Shown here in pieces: positions 54,683-63,929 of a stretch of 64,000 nt of DNA. Each line of letters begins with the position of its first letter. Position 1 is the stretch's first letter. The stretch covers positions 248,001 through 312,000 of the forward strand of contig NZ_LMDG01000035.1 of the NCBI RefSeq assembly GCF_001426265.1, read 5' to 3'. The position numbers were made by a program, and so were the translations under genes. Origin of the DNA: Rhizobium sp. Root1220 (GTDB taxonomy: Bacteria; Pseudomonadota; Alphaproteobacteria; Rhizobiales; Rhizobiaceae). The notes below the pieces were generated by a model. It saw only the letters and a list, made by a program, of their open reading frames with translations, searched no databases and was not told the origin of the DNA.

Positions 54683-55816
54683 TCAATAAGGATCGACTGC
54701 ATCACGCAGACCGTCGCCCAGCGCATTGAACGCAAAGACGGTGATCAGGACGAAGCCGACGGGCGCGAGGATCCATGGGTAAGTGCCGATGACGGAATAG
54801 TTGGCCGTATCCTGCAGCATCAAACCCCATGAGATCAGCGGCGGCTTCACGGCAAAACCGAGGAAGCCGAGGAAGGATTCCAGCAGCACGACGCTCGGGA
54901 TGTGCAGCGTAACGGCAACGATGACGTGGCTCATCACGTTCGGAAAGATGTGCTGAAAGATGATGCGCCGGTCGGTGGCGCCGACAGCCATTGCAGCCCG
55001 GACATAATCGATGCGGGCGAGCGCCAGCGTCTTGCCGCGAACTTCGCGGGACATCTGCGCCCAGCCGAGCGCCGACATGACGATGATGACGAAGCCGAGG
55101 AAGACATTGGTCGGCGCCGTCACCGGGATCAGCGAGGTCAGCGCCAGATAGAGCGGCAACTGCGGGAAGGCCAACACCACTTCGACGAAGCGCTGCACCC
55201 AGGTGTCGAACGAGCCGCCGAAATAGCCGGAAACCATGCCGACCGTGGTACCGATGACGGTGACGATGAAGACAACGGTGAGCGCAATGGTCAGCGAAAT
55301 CCGCGAGCCGATGATGGCGCGAGACAGTACGTCGCGGCCGAACTTGTCGGTACCGAGGAAATGTACCGGCTGACCGTCGACCGAACCGAAGAAGTGGCGG
55401 TCGGCAGGGATCAGCCCGAACAGCTTGTATTCAGCGCCTTTGACGAGGAATCCGAGGTTTCGCGGATTGTCGTAGTCGGGACCGACGATCGGCTGGAAGG
55501 TCACAGGGTCGAGCTCCTCGGATTCGCCGAGCGCATAGACGCGCGGCGGAAAGGTGAGGTTGCCGTCCTTGTCGTGGAAGCTGATCATTTGCGGCGGGGC
55601 GAAGCCGACATCGGTCGCCTTCGGGTCCATCGGCGCAAAGAAATCCGCGAAGATCGCCATCAGCAGCAGCAGGCCAACCAGGATGAGGCCGATCATGCCG
55701 GTCCAGGACCGTCTCAACCGTCGCCAGACGAGCGACAGGTAGCTCTCATTGCCGTGCGGCGCGTTCTTGACGGTTTCTTCGTGCGGTGGCGGAGGGGAAG
55801 AGTCGAAAGCGAGCAT
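54683..55816 (-). CDS. agpC: Alpha-galactoside ABC transporter permease, DppC type
   Basis: 377 residues. A cytoplasmic N-terminal tail is followed by the first helix (MIGLILVGLLLLMAIFADFF), a long periplasmic loop of about 120 residues, then five more segments with an EAA-like loop (RIDYVRAAMAVGATDRRIIF). Belongs to the peptide/nickel permease family although the operon is sugar-directed. The ATG at 55816 has GGAGG upstream and follows the agpB stop by one base. Confidence 0.92.
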   Translation of the reverse strand: MLAFDSSPPPPHEETVKNAPHGNESYLSLVWRRLRRSWTGMIGLILVGLLLLMAIFADFFAPMDPKATDVGFAPPQMISFHDKDGNLTFPPRVYALGESEELDPVTFQPIVGPDYDNPRNLGFLVKGAEYKLFGLIPADRHFFGSVDGQPVHFLGTDKFGRDVLSRAIIGSRISLTIALTVVFIVTVIGTTVGMVSGYFGGSFDTWVQRFVEVVLAFPQLPLYLALTSLIPVTAPTNVFLGFVIIVMSALGWAQMSREVRGKTLALARIDYVRAAMAVGATDRRIIFQHIFPNVMSHVIVAVTLHIPSVVLLESFLGFLGFAVKPPLISWGLMLQDTANYSVIGTYPWILAPVGFVLITVFAFNALGDGLRDAVDPY

Positions 55817-55817
55817 A

Positions 55818-56825
55818 TCAGGCTCCTCCGTACTGGCGGACACGCGGGTCCAGCATGGCAAGCAGCATGTCGGCGATGATGTTGCCGACAATCAGCGTGG
55901 CCGAGAGCACCATCATGAAGGTCGCGGTGACATAGACGTCACCGACCGCCATGGAACCGACGATGGCCGGCCCGACTGTGGGCAGCGAGAAAATGATGGC
56001 CGTCTCGATTTCACCTGTGAGCATGTAGGGAAGCACGACGCCCTGGTACATGACGAGCGGATGCAGCGCATTCGGCACCGCATGGCGCATGACAACAGCA
56101 CTGCCCGACAGACCTTTTGCCTTCGCTGTCTCGACATACTGCGCATTCAGCGTATCGAGCAGATTGCCGCGCATGACGCGCATGTTGTAGGCGAGGCCGC
56201 CGAAAGTGGCGATGGCGACGACCGGCCAGACATGGTGGACGAGATCGACGAACTTGCCCCAGGACCACGGCGCTCCGCCATATTGCGGCGAGAAGAAGCT
56301 GCCGATCTCCGAGACGTTGAAATGGAAGACCATCAGGTAGACGATGATCAGCGCCATCAGGAAGCGCGGCACCGTCATGCCGAGGAATGAGATGCCTGAG
56401 AGCAGGCTGTCGATCCAGGAATACTGGCGGGTGGCCGCCCAGATGCCGAAACCGATGCCGAGCACCGATGCGAAGATGTGGCAGACCAGCGCCAGCAGCA
56501 GCGTGCGCGGCAGGCGCTCGCCGACCACGTCGGCGACCGGCTTGTTGTAATACATGCTGTAGCCGAAATCACCTTGGGTAATGATGCCCTTCATCCAGGC
56601 AAAATATTGGATGACCATCGGCTGATCGAGACCATGAGCGATGCGGTAGGCCTGGGCCTGTTCTTCCGCCTGAGCGAAGGACGCGCCACTCTGGTTGATC
56701 AGCTGGGAACGGATATAATCGGCATAGTCACCAGGCGGGGCCTGGATGATCGCGAAGGTCACGATGCTGAGGATGATCAGCACCGGAATCGCGGAGGCTA
56801 TGCGCACGAGCAGAAATCGTAACAT
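55818..56825 (-). CDS. agpB: Alpha-galactoside ABC transporter permease, DppB type
   Basis: 335 residues: FLLVRIASAIPVLIILSIVT starts the first helix, then QPMVIQYFAWMKGIITQGDF (the DppB periplasmic motif), and the EAA-like loop LLDTLNAQYVETAKAKGLS. It pairs with AgpC. The frame extends upstream 27 codons without family character; the ATG at 56825 is the natural start. A hairpin separates it from agpA. Confidence 0.92.
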   Translation of the reverse strand: MLRFLLVRIASAIPVLIILSIVTFAIIQAPPGDYADYIRSQLINQSGASFAQAEEQAQAYRIAHGLDQPMVIQYFAWMKGIITQGDFGYSMYYNKPVADVVGERLPRTLLLALVCHIFASVLGIGFGIWAATRQYSWIDSLLSGISFLGMTVPRFLMALIIVYLMVFHFNVSEIGSFFSPQYGGAPWSWGKFVDLVHHVWPVVAIATFGGLAYNMRVMRGNLLDTLNAQYVETAKAKGLSGSAVVMRHAVPNALHPLVMYQGVVLPYMLTGEIETAIIFSLPTVGPAIVGSMAVGDVYVTATFMMVLSATLIVGNIIADMLLAMLDPRVRQYGGA

Positions 56826-56892
56826 TGGAGGGTTCGCCTCTCCTTGCGGCCTGTCGCGCCATGTCGGTGCGGCCGGCTTGTTGGGGTCTTGT

Positions 56893-56915
56893 CGGCCGCG
56901 CATCACTCGCGGCCG
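56893..56915 (-). promoter_or_regulatory. Intercistronic hairpin after agpA
   Basis: An 8-bp GC-only stem (CGGCCGCG/CGCGGCCG) with a 7-base loop lies in the 114-base gap between agpA and agpB. There is no T tract. It likely keeps the binding protein more abundant than the permeases. Confidence 0.6.
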
Positions 56916-56939
56916 GTCCGTTTGCTGGGAGGAGGAAGC

Positions 56940-59027
56940 TTAGTTGATCGGGCCTTTTTCGCCGGGCTTGCCAGGCAGCTGTTGCGGGAACAGCTCGTAC
57001 TTGCCCTGCTTGTCGGCGGCCACCCAAAGACGTTCACGGATGACCGAGTCTTCGGCCCAGTTGAACATGAAGATCGGCGTACCCTCCGGCACGTTCGAGA
57101 AGCGCTTGTTGATGATCAGCGCACCCGGGTACTCCGTGAGACCGACCGTATCGACATTCTCGGTCGCGATCTTCTGGTACTGCTTCATCAAGGCGACGCG
57201 CTCGTCATTATCCTGGCTGGTGCGGAACTTGTTGACGATATCGACCAACTGCTGCTCGTAGGGCATCAGATCGACCTTGTCGTCCTTGCCGGCACGGTGC
57301 TGCCAGCTGGTGCGCGGTCCCACCGGAGCAAGCTGCTCTGTGTTCTGCACCACGGATGCAAGTTCCGTCGTATTGCGCTGGATCACCCAGTCGAAGCGGC
57401 CGCTGTAATGAGCATCGTCACGCTTCGGGCCATCGAGCGCATTGATGATGACCTTGATCCCGAGCTTCTCCATCTGCCCGACGACGCCTTCTGCAAGGCT
57501 CTTGTCGGTGGTGTAGGTGTTATTGACGAGAAGCACGACCTCGAGGTTCTTGCCGCCTTCGGTGGCCGCTGGGAAATTCACGAAGCCGTCGCCGTCCGTA
57601 TCCTTCAGCCCCACCTTTTCGAGCAGCGCCTTGGCGCCCTTGAGGTCGAACGGATAGTAGACCACCGAGTTGCGATCGTAGAAGCTGGTGCCTGAGGACA
57701 GGCCACCCGGATAGATCGCCGTGAACGGACCCTTGACCAGCGAGTCGCCGATTGCCTTGCGGTCGAGCGCCATGGTGATGGCCTTGCGGAATTCCTCGTT
57801 GCGGTTCAGCTCGCGGATCGCCTGGCTGCGTGCATCGGGTTCGCCCCAGCCATTGGCCGAGAAGTTCATGCGCATGTTGTAGCCGATCAGGCGCGGACCG
57901 AAGGCAAGGCGTGCGGGTGCGGTCTTTTCGGCCGCACGCTTCAGCGATGCCACGAAGTTTTCGGGCTGTTCGAGGTTGGAAATGTCGCCGGAGCCGGCCA
58001 CGGCCTGCACGTCACGGTCAGCCCACGTGGAGAGCTTGTAGTGCAGCTCGTTGAGGTAAGGCAACTGGTTGCCCTTCTCGTCGACCTTCCAGTAGTAAGG
58101 GTTGCGGCGCATCACGATGATATCGTCCGCACGATATTCGACCGGCACCCAGCCACCCATCACAGGCATGTTCATGAACTCTGGCGGGAACGCGTTCTTG
58201 AACTGGTCGTAGGTGTTCTTGGAGTATTTCGGATGCTGCGGCTTCAGGATATGCGACGGACCCGGGCAGAAGTTCGGGTACGCCATCGCGTAGAGATACT
58301 GTTTCGGGAAGGCTTCCTTGAAGGTCCATTCGACGGTGTGGTCGTCGATCTTCTTCAGCGTCGTTCCGGCGCCGAAGGCCTCGGGGGACGCACCGCCGCC
58401 GAGCGGCGAAACGTTCGGATCGATGACCTCGTCTTCCCAGTAGAACATGATGTCGTCAGCACCGAACGGCGCTCCATCGGACCACTTGGCGCCTTCGACC
58501 AGATGCATGGTCAGCTTGTGCCCGTCTTCGGACCAATCCCAGCCCTTGGCGAGGTTCGGCAACGGCTCGGTATCCTTGGCCTCAACCTGGAACAGCGGTG
58601 CGGTACGCGTCAGGCATTCGGACAGGCCGATATCGATACCGCCCCAGCCCTGTGTCTGGCCGGCGCCGTAGTTCCAGCCTTCCGGCCGGCCGCCGATGAC
58701 ATGGCGAAGCGTGTCGCCATAGACGCCGATGCCATCCACCATGTTGTCGGTCTTGAAGACCAACGGCTCCTTGGGAAGACGATCCTTGACCGGCGGCAGC
58801 TTGCCGGTGTCGACGAAGTTCTTCTTCACCCAGTCCGGTTCGTTATACGAAGGGAGCGCCTTGAACTCTTCGATCGAATCTCGCGATACGTATTTGATCT
58901 TGCCTTCCGCCGGGAATTGCGGCGGAGCGGGCGGTGCCGTCGGCTCGGAGGCGTAGGCGCTTAAAGCCGAGACCGAGACGCTCAGCGCCAGTCCGGCAAG
59001 AACGCCAATGTTACGGAAATTTCTCAT
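56940..59027 (-). CDS. agpA: Alpha-galactoside ABC transporter substrate-binding protein (SBP_bac_5)
   Basis: 695 residues. Signal peptide IGVLAGLALSVSVSALSAYA is cleaved before SEPTAPP. The mature chain is a peptide-type (DppA/OppA) binding protein: LAKGWDWSEDGHKLTMHLVE, GAKWSDGAPFGADDIMFYWE, and AIRELNRNEEFRKAITMALD. At nearly 700 residues it is longer than most OppA proteins. In Sinorhizobium the orthologous AgpA is needed for melibiose and raffinose use. The ATG at 59027 has GAGGGAGA upstream. Confidence 0.93.
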   Translation of the reverse strand: MRNFRNIGVLAGLALSVSVSALSAYASEPTAPPAPPQFPAEGKIKYVSRDSIEEFKALPSYNEPDWVKKNFVDTGKLPPVKDRLPKEPLVFKTDNMVDGIGVYGDTLRHVIGGRPEGWNYGAGQTQGWGGIDIGLSECLTRTAPLFQVEAKDTEPLPNLAKGWDWSEDGHKLTMHLVEGAKWSDGAPFGADDIMFYWEDEVIDPNVSPLGGGASPEAFGAGTTLKKIDDHTVEWTFKEAFPKQYLYAMAYPNFCPGPSHILKPQHPKYSKNTYDQFKNAFPPEFMNMPVMGGWVPVEYRADDIIVMRRNPYYWKVDEKGNQLPYLNELHYKLSTWADRDVQAVAGSGDISNLEQPENFVASLKRAAEKTAPARLAFGPRLIGYNMRMNFSANGWGEPDARSQAIRELNRNEEFRKAITMALDRKAIGDSLVKGPFTAIYPGGLSSGTSFYDRNSVVYYPFDLKGAKALLEKVGLKDTDGDGFVNFPAATEGGKNLEVVLLVNNTYTTDKSLAEGVVGQMEKLGIKVIINALDGPKRDDAHYSGRFDWVIQRNTTELASVVQNTEQLAPVGPRTSWQHRAGKDDKVDLMPYEQQLVDIVNKFRTSQDNDERVALMKQYQKIATENVDTVGLTEYPGALIINKRFSNVPEGTPIFMFNWAEDSVIRERLWVAADKQGKYELFPQQLPGKPGEKGPIN

Positions 59028-59148
59028 CGTCTCTCCCTCTTGTTTCGAGGTGCTTGCGGCGACCCCGGTTCTCCTCAACGATCCGGAAACGGGCTTGCGG
59101 CAATGAGGTCCCTCCCGGAGCCTCATTGCCACCCGTCCTCCGGGAAAC

Positions 59149-60615
59149 TCAGACGGCCTGCTTGAGCGCCGCTTTCTCGGCGCGAAGTTCGTCGATCGAG
59201 CGGACTTTACGCCGCGCCGCACCGGCCCATTCGCGGGTCTTCACCGTCGATTTCGCCAGACGCTCCTTGGCGGCAGGAACGGCATCCGCATATTGCGGCA
59301 GCCAGCGTGCCTGGGCGACGACCATTTCGTCGACCATCTGCCACACCTCTTCCGGCGTCGAGACGGCACCGACCAGCGGATCGTGCAGCACGGCAAGCTT
59401 CAGAAGGTCGATGTCCCCGCTGACCGCCGCATGCACCGACATGCGCTGGACATTGATCGACGCCATGCAGGTGGCGGCGCAGGCTTCCGGAATGGTGATG
59501 CCGGAGACCATGTTGATGCCGAAGCGGTCGACGAAGCCGGGCGATTCGATGATCGCGTCAGCCGGCAGGTTGGTGATGACGCCATTGTTCTTGACGTTGA
59601 AGTGGCCGCGATAGACGCGCCCTGTTTCCAGCGCCTCGAGAATATGGCTCGCATGCTCGTTCGAACGCTTGGACGGATCGATCGGCTTTTCGGCCGACGT
59701 CAGGAACTGCGGAAACTCCGTCTCGAACCAGTTACGGGTCTCGGTGGAGTGGCGCAGGTAGCCGCCGGTCTCGCCGTGGATCCAGTCGGACATGTCGATC
59801 CACTTGGTGATCTCTTCCGGCCGCTTGCGATACCATGGCAGGTATTCCGAGAGATGGCCGTTGCTTTCCGTCGAGTAGACGCCGAAGCGTTTCAGCACGT
59901 CGATGCGCAGCTTTTCCTGCTGCGAGAACACCGGATGCGCCTCGAAGGCGGCAACCAGCTCGTCCTTGCCGATCTTGCGACCGTTGAGCTTGAGATCGAC
60001 GAACCAGGTCTGGTGGTTGATGCCCGAGCAGATGTAGTCGAGTTCGGCGGGAGACTTTGCACCGAGCACTTCGGCGATCTGTTCGGCGCCATGCTGGACG
60101 CCATGGCAGAGGCCGACCGTGTCGACCTTGCCGTATTCGATCGCAGCCCAGGTGTTCATCGCCATCGGGTTTGCGTAGTTCAGGAATTTGGCGCCTGGCT
60201 CGGCAACCTCGCGGATGTCCTTGCAGAAGTCGAGGATGACCGGAATGTTGCGCTGGCCGTAGAGAATGCCGCCGGCGCAGATCGTGTCACCGACGCACTG
60301 GTCGATGCCGTATTTCAGCGGGATGCGGATATCGTCGGCATAGGCTTCAAGACCGCCGACGCGCACGCAGCTGATGATGTAGCGCGCGCCCGTCAGCGCT
60401 TCGCGGCGGTTGGTGGTGGCGGTCACCTTGGTCGGCAATTTGTTGGACGAGACGATCGTATCGAGGATCTGCTTGATCATCTGCAGATTGTGCTCGCTCA
60501 TATCGGTGAGCGCGAACTCGATGTCCCGGAATTCCGGAACGCACAGGATGTCGGTGAACAGCTTTTTCGTGAAGCCGACGCTGCCGGCGCCGATGATAGC
60601 GATTTTGAAACTCAT
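59149..60615 (-). CDS. agaL1: Alpha-galactosidase, GH4
   Basis: 488 residues. GH4 enzyme with IAIIGAGSVGFTKKLFTDIL, FLNYANPMAMNTWAAIEYGK and the metal site VGLCHGVQHGAEQIAE. First gene of the operon, divergent from the AraC activator. The ATG at 60615 has GAGGTTAGGA upstream; the frame is open 27 codons further without family similarity. Different enough from AgaL2 that the two probably differ in aglycone preference. Confidence 0.92.
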   Translation of the reverse strand: MSFKIAIIGAGSVGFTKKLFTDILCVPEFRDIEFALTDMSEHNLQMIKQILDTIVSSNKLPTKVTATTNRREALTGARYIISCVRVGGLEAYADDIRIPLKYGIDQCVGDTICAGGILYGQRNIPVILDFCKDIREVAEPGAKFLNYANPMAMNTWAAIEYGKVDTVGLCHGVQHGAEQIAEVLGAKSPAELDYICSGINHQTWFVDLKLNGRKIGKDELVAAFEAHPVFSQQEKLRIDVLKRFGVYSTESNGHLSEYLPWYRKRPEEITKWIDMSDWIHGETGGYLRHSTETRNWFETEFPQFLTSAEKPIDPSKRSNEHASHILEALETGRVYRGHFNVKNNGVITNLPADAIIESPGFVDRFGINMVSGITIPEACAATCMASINVQRMSVHAAVSGDIDLLKLAVLHDPLVGAVSTPEEVWQMVDEMVVAQARWLPQYADAVPAAKERLAKSTVKTREWAGAARRKVRSIDELRAEKAALKQAV

Positions 60616-60817
60616 GATCCTAACCTCGATGCGATCAAAATGCCGGCAATGGACGACGAGAAGAAGATTTGCACGCAGGCTTGCGCACTGCGCCAAAAAG
60701 GGCCAGAAATCAGGCTCATTCTCCTCCCCGCCACTTCTCGATGCTGGCGGTGTGCTCTCTCTTGAGGGCGGATTATGCGCAAATTCGGCGATGCCGCCAG
60801 AGAAGGATTATGCTTTC

Positions 60818-61708
60818 ATGGGTAATTTTGTGCTGCAAAAACTGATTGAGAATGGACCGGTCATGCGGACCGTGTCACTGCCACGCGGTCGACAGAGCCT
60901 GCACACCATGCCGACCAGCACCGGCTATGAGATCCGCGAGAATGCTACCTATGACTGGGATGGCCGCAAGCGCGGCCAGACGCCGTTCACCGTCTTGCAG
61001 CATACGATTCGCGGCTCCGGAAACCTCCGATACGAGAATCGCGAACTGCGCGTGAAGGAAGGCGAGACGCTGCTTGTCCTGGTGCCGCACAATCATCGCT
61101 ACTGGCTGGAGGACGGCGATCGTTGGGAGTTTTTCTGGATCTCGATGAACGGCGAGGAGGCCTTGCGAATCCATCGCTCGATCCTTGCGGTGACCGGCCC
61201 GATCCTCCGGCTGCAGCCTCATACGATCGAGCATCTCGCCGATTGCAGCCTGCGGCTGATCACCGGCGCCGAAACACCGGGGCTCGCCTCGGCGATCGCC
61301 TACGAGGCGGCGATGGCGCTGTACGACGACGTATTCGGCTCACATCCGGTCTTCAGCGAAGAATACCGGACGATGCAGCACGTCATCGACTACATCATGA
61401 GCAATCTGGAGCGCCCCTTGCCGGTCGAGGACCTTGCCAGGGTAGCCGGCCTCAGCCGGGCGCATTTCTCACGCATGTTTGCGGCGAACGAAGGTCTGCC
61501 GCCCGCCGAGTTCGTGTTGCAGAAGCGATTGAAGCGGGCGGTCAAGCTGCTGACGAAGACCGCCAACATGCCCGTCAAGGAGGTCGCGATCCGCTCCGGC
61601 TTCGAAGACGCGAACTATTTCTCCAAGGTCTTCCGGCGCGTCTATGGCACCAACCCGACGGAATTCCGCACGACTGGCATGTATGCCAGTGTCGGCAGGC
61701 AGGGCTGA
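60818..61708 (+). CDS. agpT: AraC family activator of the alpha-galactoside operon
   Basis: 296 residues. The N-terminal half is a cupin-like sugar-sensing domain (RGSGNLRYENRELRVKEGET; LVPHNHRYWLEDGDRWEFFW). The C-terminal double HTH is clear (VEDLARVAGLSRAHFSRMFA; VKEVAIRSGFEDANYFSKVF, then RRVYGTNPTEFR). It lies divergent from agaL1, as the Sinorhizobium AraC-type activator needed to induce agp genes does. The ATG at 60818 has AGAAGGA upstream; ATG at 60791 is in frame but lacks one. Confidence 0.9.
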   Translation: MGNFVLQKLIENGPVMRTVSLPRGRQSLHTMPTSTGYEIRENATYDWDGRKRGQTPFTVLQHTIRGSGNLRYENRELRVKEGETLLVLVPHNHRYWLEDGDRWEFFWISMNGEEALRIHRSILAVTGPILRLQPHTIEHLADCSLRLITGAETPGLASAIAYEAAMALYDDVFGSHPVFSEEYRTMQHVIDYIMSNLERPLPVEDLARVAGLSRAHFSRMFAANEGLPPAEFVLQKRLKRAVKLLTKTANMPVKEVAIRSGFEDANYFSKVFRRVYGTNPTEFRTTGMYASVGRQG

Positions 61709-61733
61709 CGCCCGCGACCGCTTGGCCTCGGCC

Positions 61734-62435
61734 CTAGTAGGATAGCTTTGGATACCAGGTCGGCGGCCGTCCTTCCGGGGTTGTGTCGAGCACGGTCCAG
61801 AGCGGCATGAAATCCGGCGCACCGCGCGGATCCTGTCCGGGATCGGCGGTCACCGGCCCCATCTCCTCGCTCCAGAAATGGCGGATCCGGCCATCCCTGC
61901 GCGTGAAGACGTTGTAGGCCGCATCGTCGCTGCCCTCCCGGCCGACGGCGCGATAGTCGCGGCTGTACTCGTCGTCGATGTCGGAATAGAGGGGAAGATG
62001 ATGCCAGCCACGCTCCCTCTTGAAGGCAAGTAGCCGTTCGATTGGAGAGCGACCGACAACTGCGAAGGCCGCCTGTTGCATGATATCGGGAACTTCGCCG
62101 TCGAGCGCCGAAAGCATCGAGGTGCACATTGGGCATGGGCGTTCCCGCTCCGGTCCGTACATGTAGCTGTAGACCACCAGAGTCTGCTTGTCGCCGAAGA
62201 GATCACCAAGGCCGACCGGCCCGTCAGGTCCCTGGAAACGGTAGTCCTTGGTCACTTCTCCGCCCGGTGGCAAGGCGCGGCGCATCTCGGCGACGCGCTC
62301 GATGTGCCGACGCAATTCGATCTCCTCGGCGAGCAGCACCTCGCGCGCCCTGCGGTAGTCCGCACTTTCATTCGGAATGCGCACAGTATTCCTTCTTGCC
62401 AACTCCACTGCCGAAACAAGACTTTGGGCATCCAT
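61734..62435 (-). CDS. DUF899 thioredoxin-like family protein
   Basis: 233 residues. The mark YMYGPERERPCPMCTSMLSA contains the CPMC pair of the DUF899 thioredoxin-like fold; late segments FTRRDGRIRHFWSEEMG and MPLWTVLDTTPEGR are also family-typical. Function unknown, possibly redox. AAGGAGGA precedes the ATG. It converges with agpT and has no operon partner. Confidence 0.87.
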   Translation of the reverse strand: MDAQSLVSAVELARRNTVRIPNESADYRRAREVLLAEEIELRRHIERVAEMRRALPPGGEVTKDYRFQGPDGPVGLGDLFGDKQTLVVYSYMYGPERERPCPMCTSMLSALDGEVPDIMQQAAFAVVGRSPIERLLAFKRERGWHHLPLYSDIDDEYSRDYRAVGREGSDDAAYNVFTRRDGRIRHFWSEEMGPVTADPGQDPRGAPDFMPLWTVLDTTPEGRPPTWYPKLSY

Positions 62436-62855
62436 CGAACGGTCCTCCTTCTCTCGTTCACATCAGACAACCTGCCGCCAGGCACGTAGGCGACACGGCG
62501 TGTCCTTCAAGAACGTTCGAGGAGAGAGAAAATCGACACCCCTCTGCATAAAAAGACGGGTGAAGACTGTCACGTCCCGCGCGGGCCTTCTCGTGGAGGG
62601 CATTTCGCCATGCCTAAGGAACGTCTCCGGCGCAAGGCGGACGGCTGCTTTCGATCCGTGGCGGTCGGATGCGCCGCGCTTGTACGTCGTCATTTACCGT
62701 AACGTACTTCCAATAGTGCAAGATCTGGTTTGTTCTCGGCGGAGAGATTGGAGCCGTGGAGGTGTTCGCCGACATGTCGAGCTCTCCATTCGACGCGGCA
62801 AGCAGGTGGAAAGCCCGAGCACTCTCCAGATGAATTGGTGGAAAGGAACGGAAGT
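62436..62855. other. 420-base gap between DUF899 and DUF1254 genes
   Basis: Divergent promoter region of the two flanking genes. Several short frames are open, but none has a good start signal or recognisable sequence, and I see no RNA gene or strong repeat. Confidence 0.45.
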
Positions 62856-63887
62856 ATGGTTCGGATCGCAATCGAGACGGCCTTGGTCTGGATGCTGGTT
62901 GCCGGGGGTGCCTTAGCGCAAGCCACCGGGAAGGATGTCATTCCGGTTACGCCCGACAACTTTCCACGCGCCGAATCCGATCTCTATTTCGGAAATATCG
63001 CCAAGGACGATGGCTTTGCGAAGTTCAAGCACCACCGCGAACTGAGCCCTATCGATCACCAGCTTGTCATCCGGACCAACCGCGACACGCTCTATTCCGG
63101 TGCCGTTTTCGACCTGGATGCCGGGCCAGTGACGATCACCCTGCCCGACGCGGGCAAGCGCTTCATGTCCATGCAGGTGATAGACCAGGATCAATACACG
63201 CCTGAAGTCGTCTACAAACCGGGGAGCTATTCGCTATCCAGGGAAAAGATCGGCACACGATACGTGCTGACCGCCGTTCGCATGCTTGTAAACCCGCAGG
63301 ACCCCGAAGACATGAAGCAGGCGCGTGCCCTCCAGGACGCCATCAAGACCGAGCAGAAGGCACCGGGAAGCTTCGACGTTCCGAAATGGGATCCGGCAAG
63401 CCAGAGCAAGGTCAGATCGGCACTCCTGGAACTGGCCGCGACACTGCCCGACACCAACCGCATGTTCGGGACCCGGGACGAAGTCGATCCCGTTCGACGC
63501 CTGATCGGCTCGGCTTCCGCCTGGGGCGGCAATCCGCAGAAGGAGGCGATCTATCTCAATGTGACGCCTGAGAAGAACGACGGCAAGACCATCTACAAGC
63601 TCGACGTAGGCGATGTGCCGGTTGAGGGTTTCTGGTCCATCAGTGTCTACGACGAGCAAGGCTACTATCAGCCAAACAAGCTCAACGCCTATACGCTGAA
63701 CAACGTCACGGCCAAGAAGAGCAACGACGGTTCGGTGCATATCCAGTTCGGTGGATGCGATGGAAAGACGGTTAACTGTCTGCCGACAACGAAAGGCTGG
63801 AACTACATGGTTCGCTTGTATCGCCCGAGCGCCGATATCCTGAACGGTAAGTGGAAATTTCCTGGGGCAAAGCCCCAGGCGGGCTGA
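62856..63887 (+). CDS. Secreted DUF1254/DUF1214 family protein
   Basis: 343 residues. Signal peptide AIETALVWMLVAGGALA is cleaved near QATGKD. The N-terminal DUF1254 region has LVIRTNRDTLYSGAVFDLDA and FMSMQVIDQDQYTPEV. The C-terminal DUF1214 region has VEGFWSISVYDEQGYYQPNK and WNYMVRLYRPSADILNGKW. These periplasmic proteins are widespread in rhizobia but without a known activity. AAAGGAACGGAAG precedes the ATG at 62856, which is the start that gives a signal peptide. Confidence 0.88.
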   Translation: MVRIAIETALVWMLVAGGALAQATGKDVIPVTPDNFPRAESDLYFGNIAKDDGFAKFKHHRELSPIDHQLVIRTNRDTLYSGAVFDLDAGPVTITLPDAGKRFMSMQVIDQDQYTPEVVYKPGSYSLSREKIGTRYVLTAVRMLVNPQDPEDMKQARALQDAIKTEQKAPGSFDVPKWDPASQSKVRSALLELAATLPDTNRMFGTRDEVDPVRRLIGSASAWGGNPQKEAIYLNVTPEKNDGKTIYKLDVGDVPVEGFWSISVYDEQGYYQPNKLNAYTLNNVTAKKSNDGSVHIQFGGCDGKTVNCLPTTKGWNYMVRLYRPSADILNGKWKFPGAKPQAG

Positions 63888-63907
63888 AAACCGTCCATAG
63901 CCTCCGG

Positions 63908-63929
63908 TGGGCGAGGGCAATCTCGCCCA
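63908..63929 (+). terminator. Hairpin after the DUF1254 gene
   Basis: TGGGCGAG and CTCGCCCA form an 8-bp stem with a 6-base loop 20 bases after the stop. No T tract follows, so termination may be Rho-assisted. Confidence 0.55.

Noticed and set aside
62377-62916. 179-codon plus-strand frame across the DUF899/DUF1254 gap
   Set aside because: Overlaps both neighbouring genes, has no start signal or domain, and is rich in Arg and Ser like other shadow frames.
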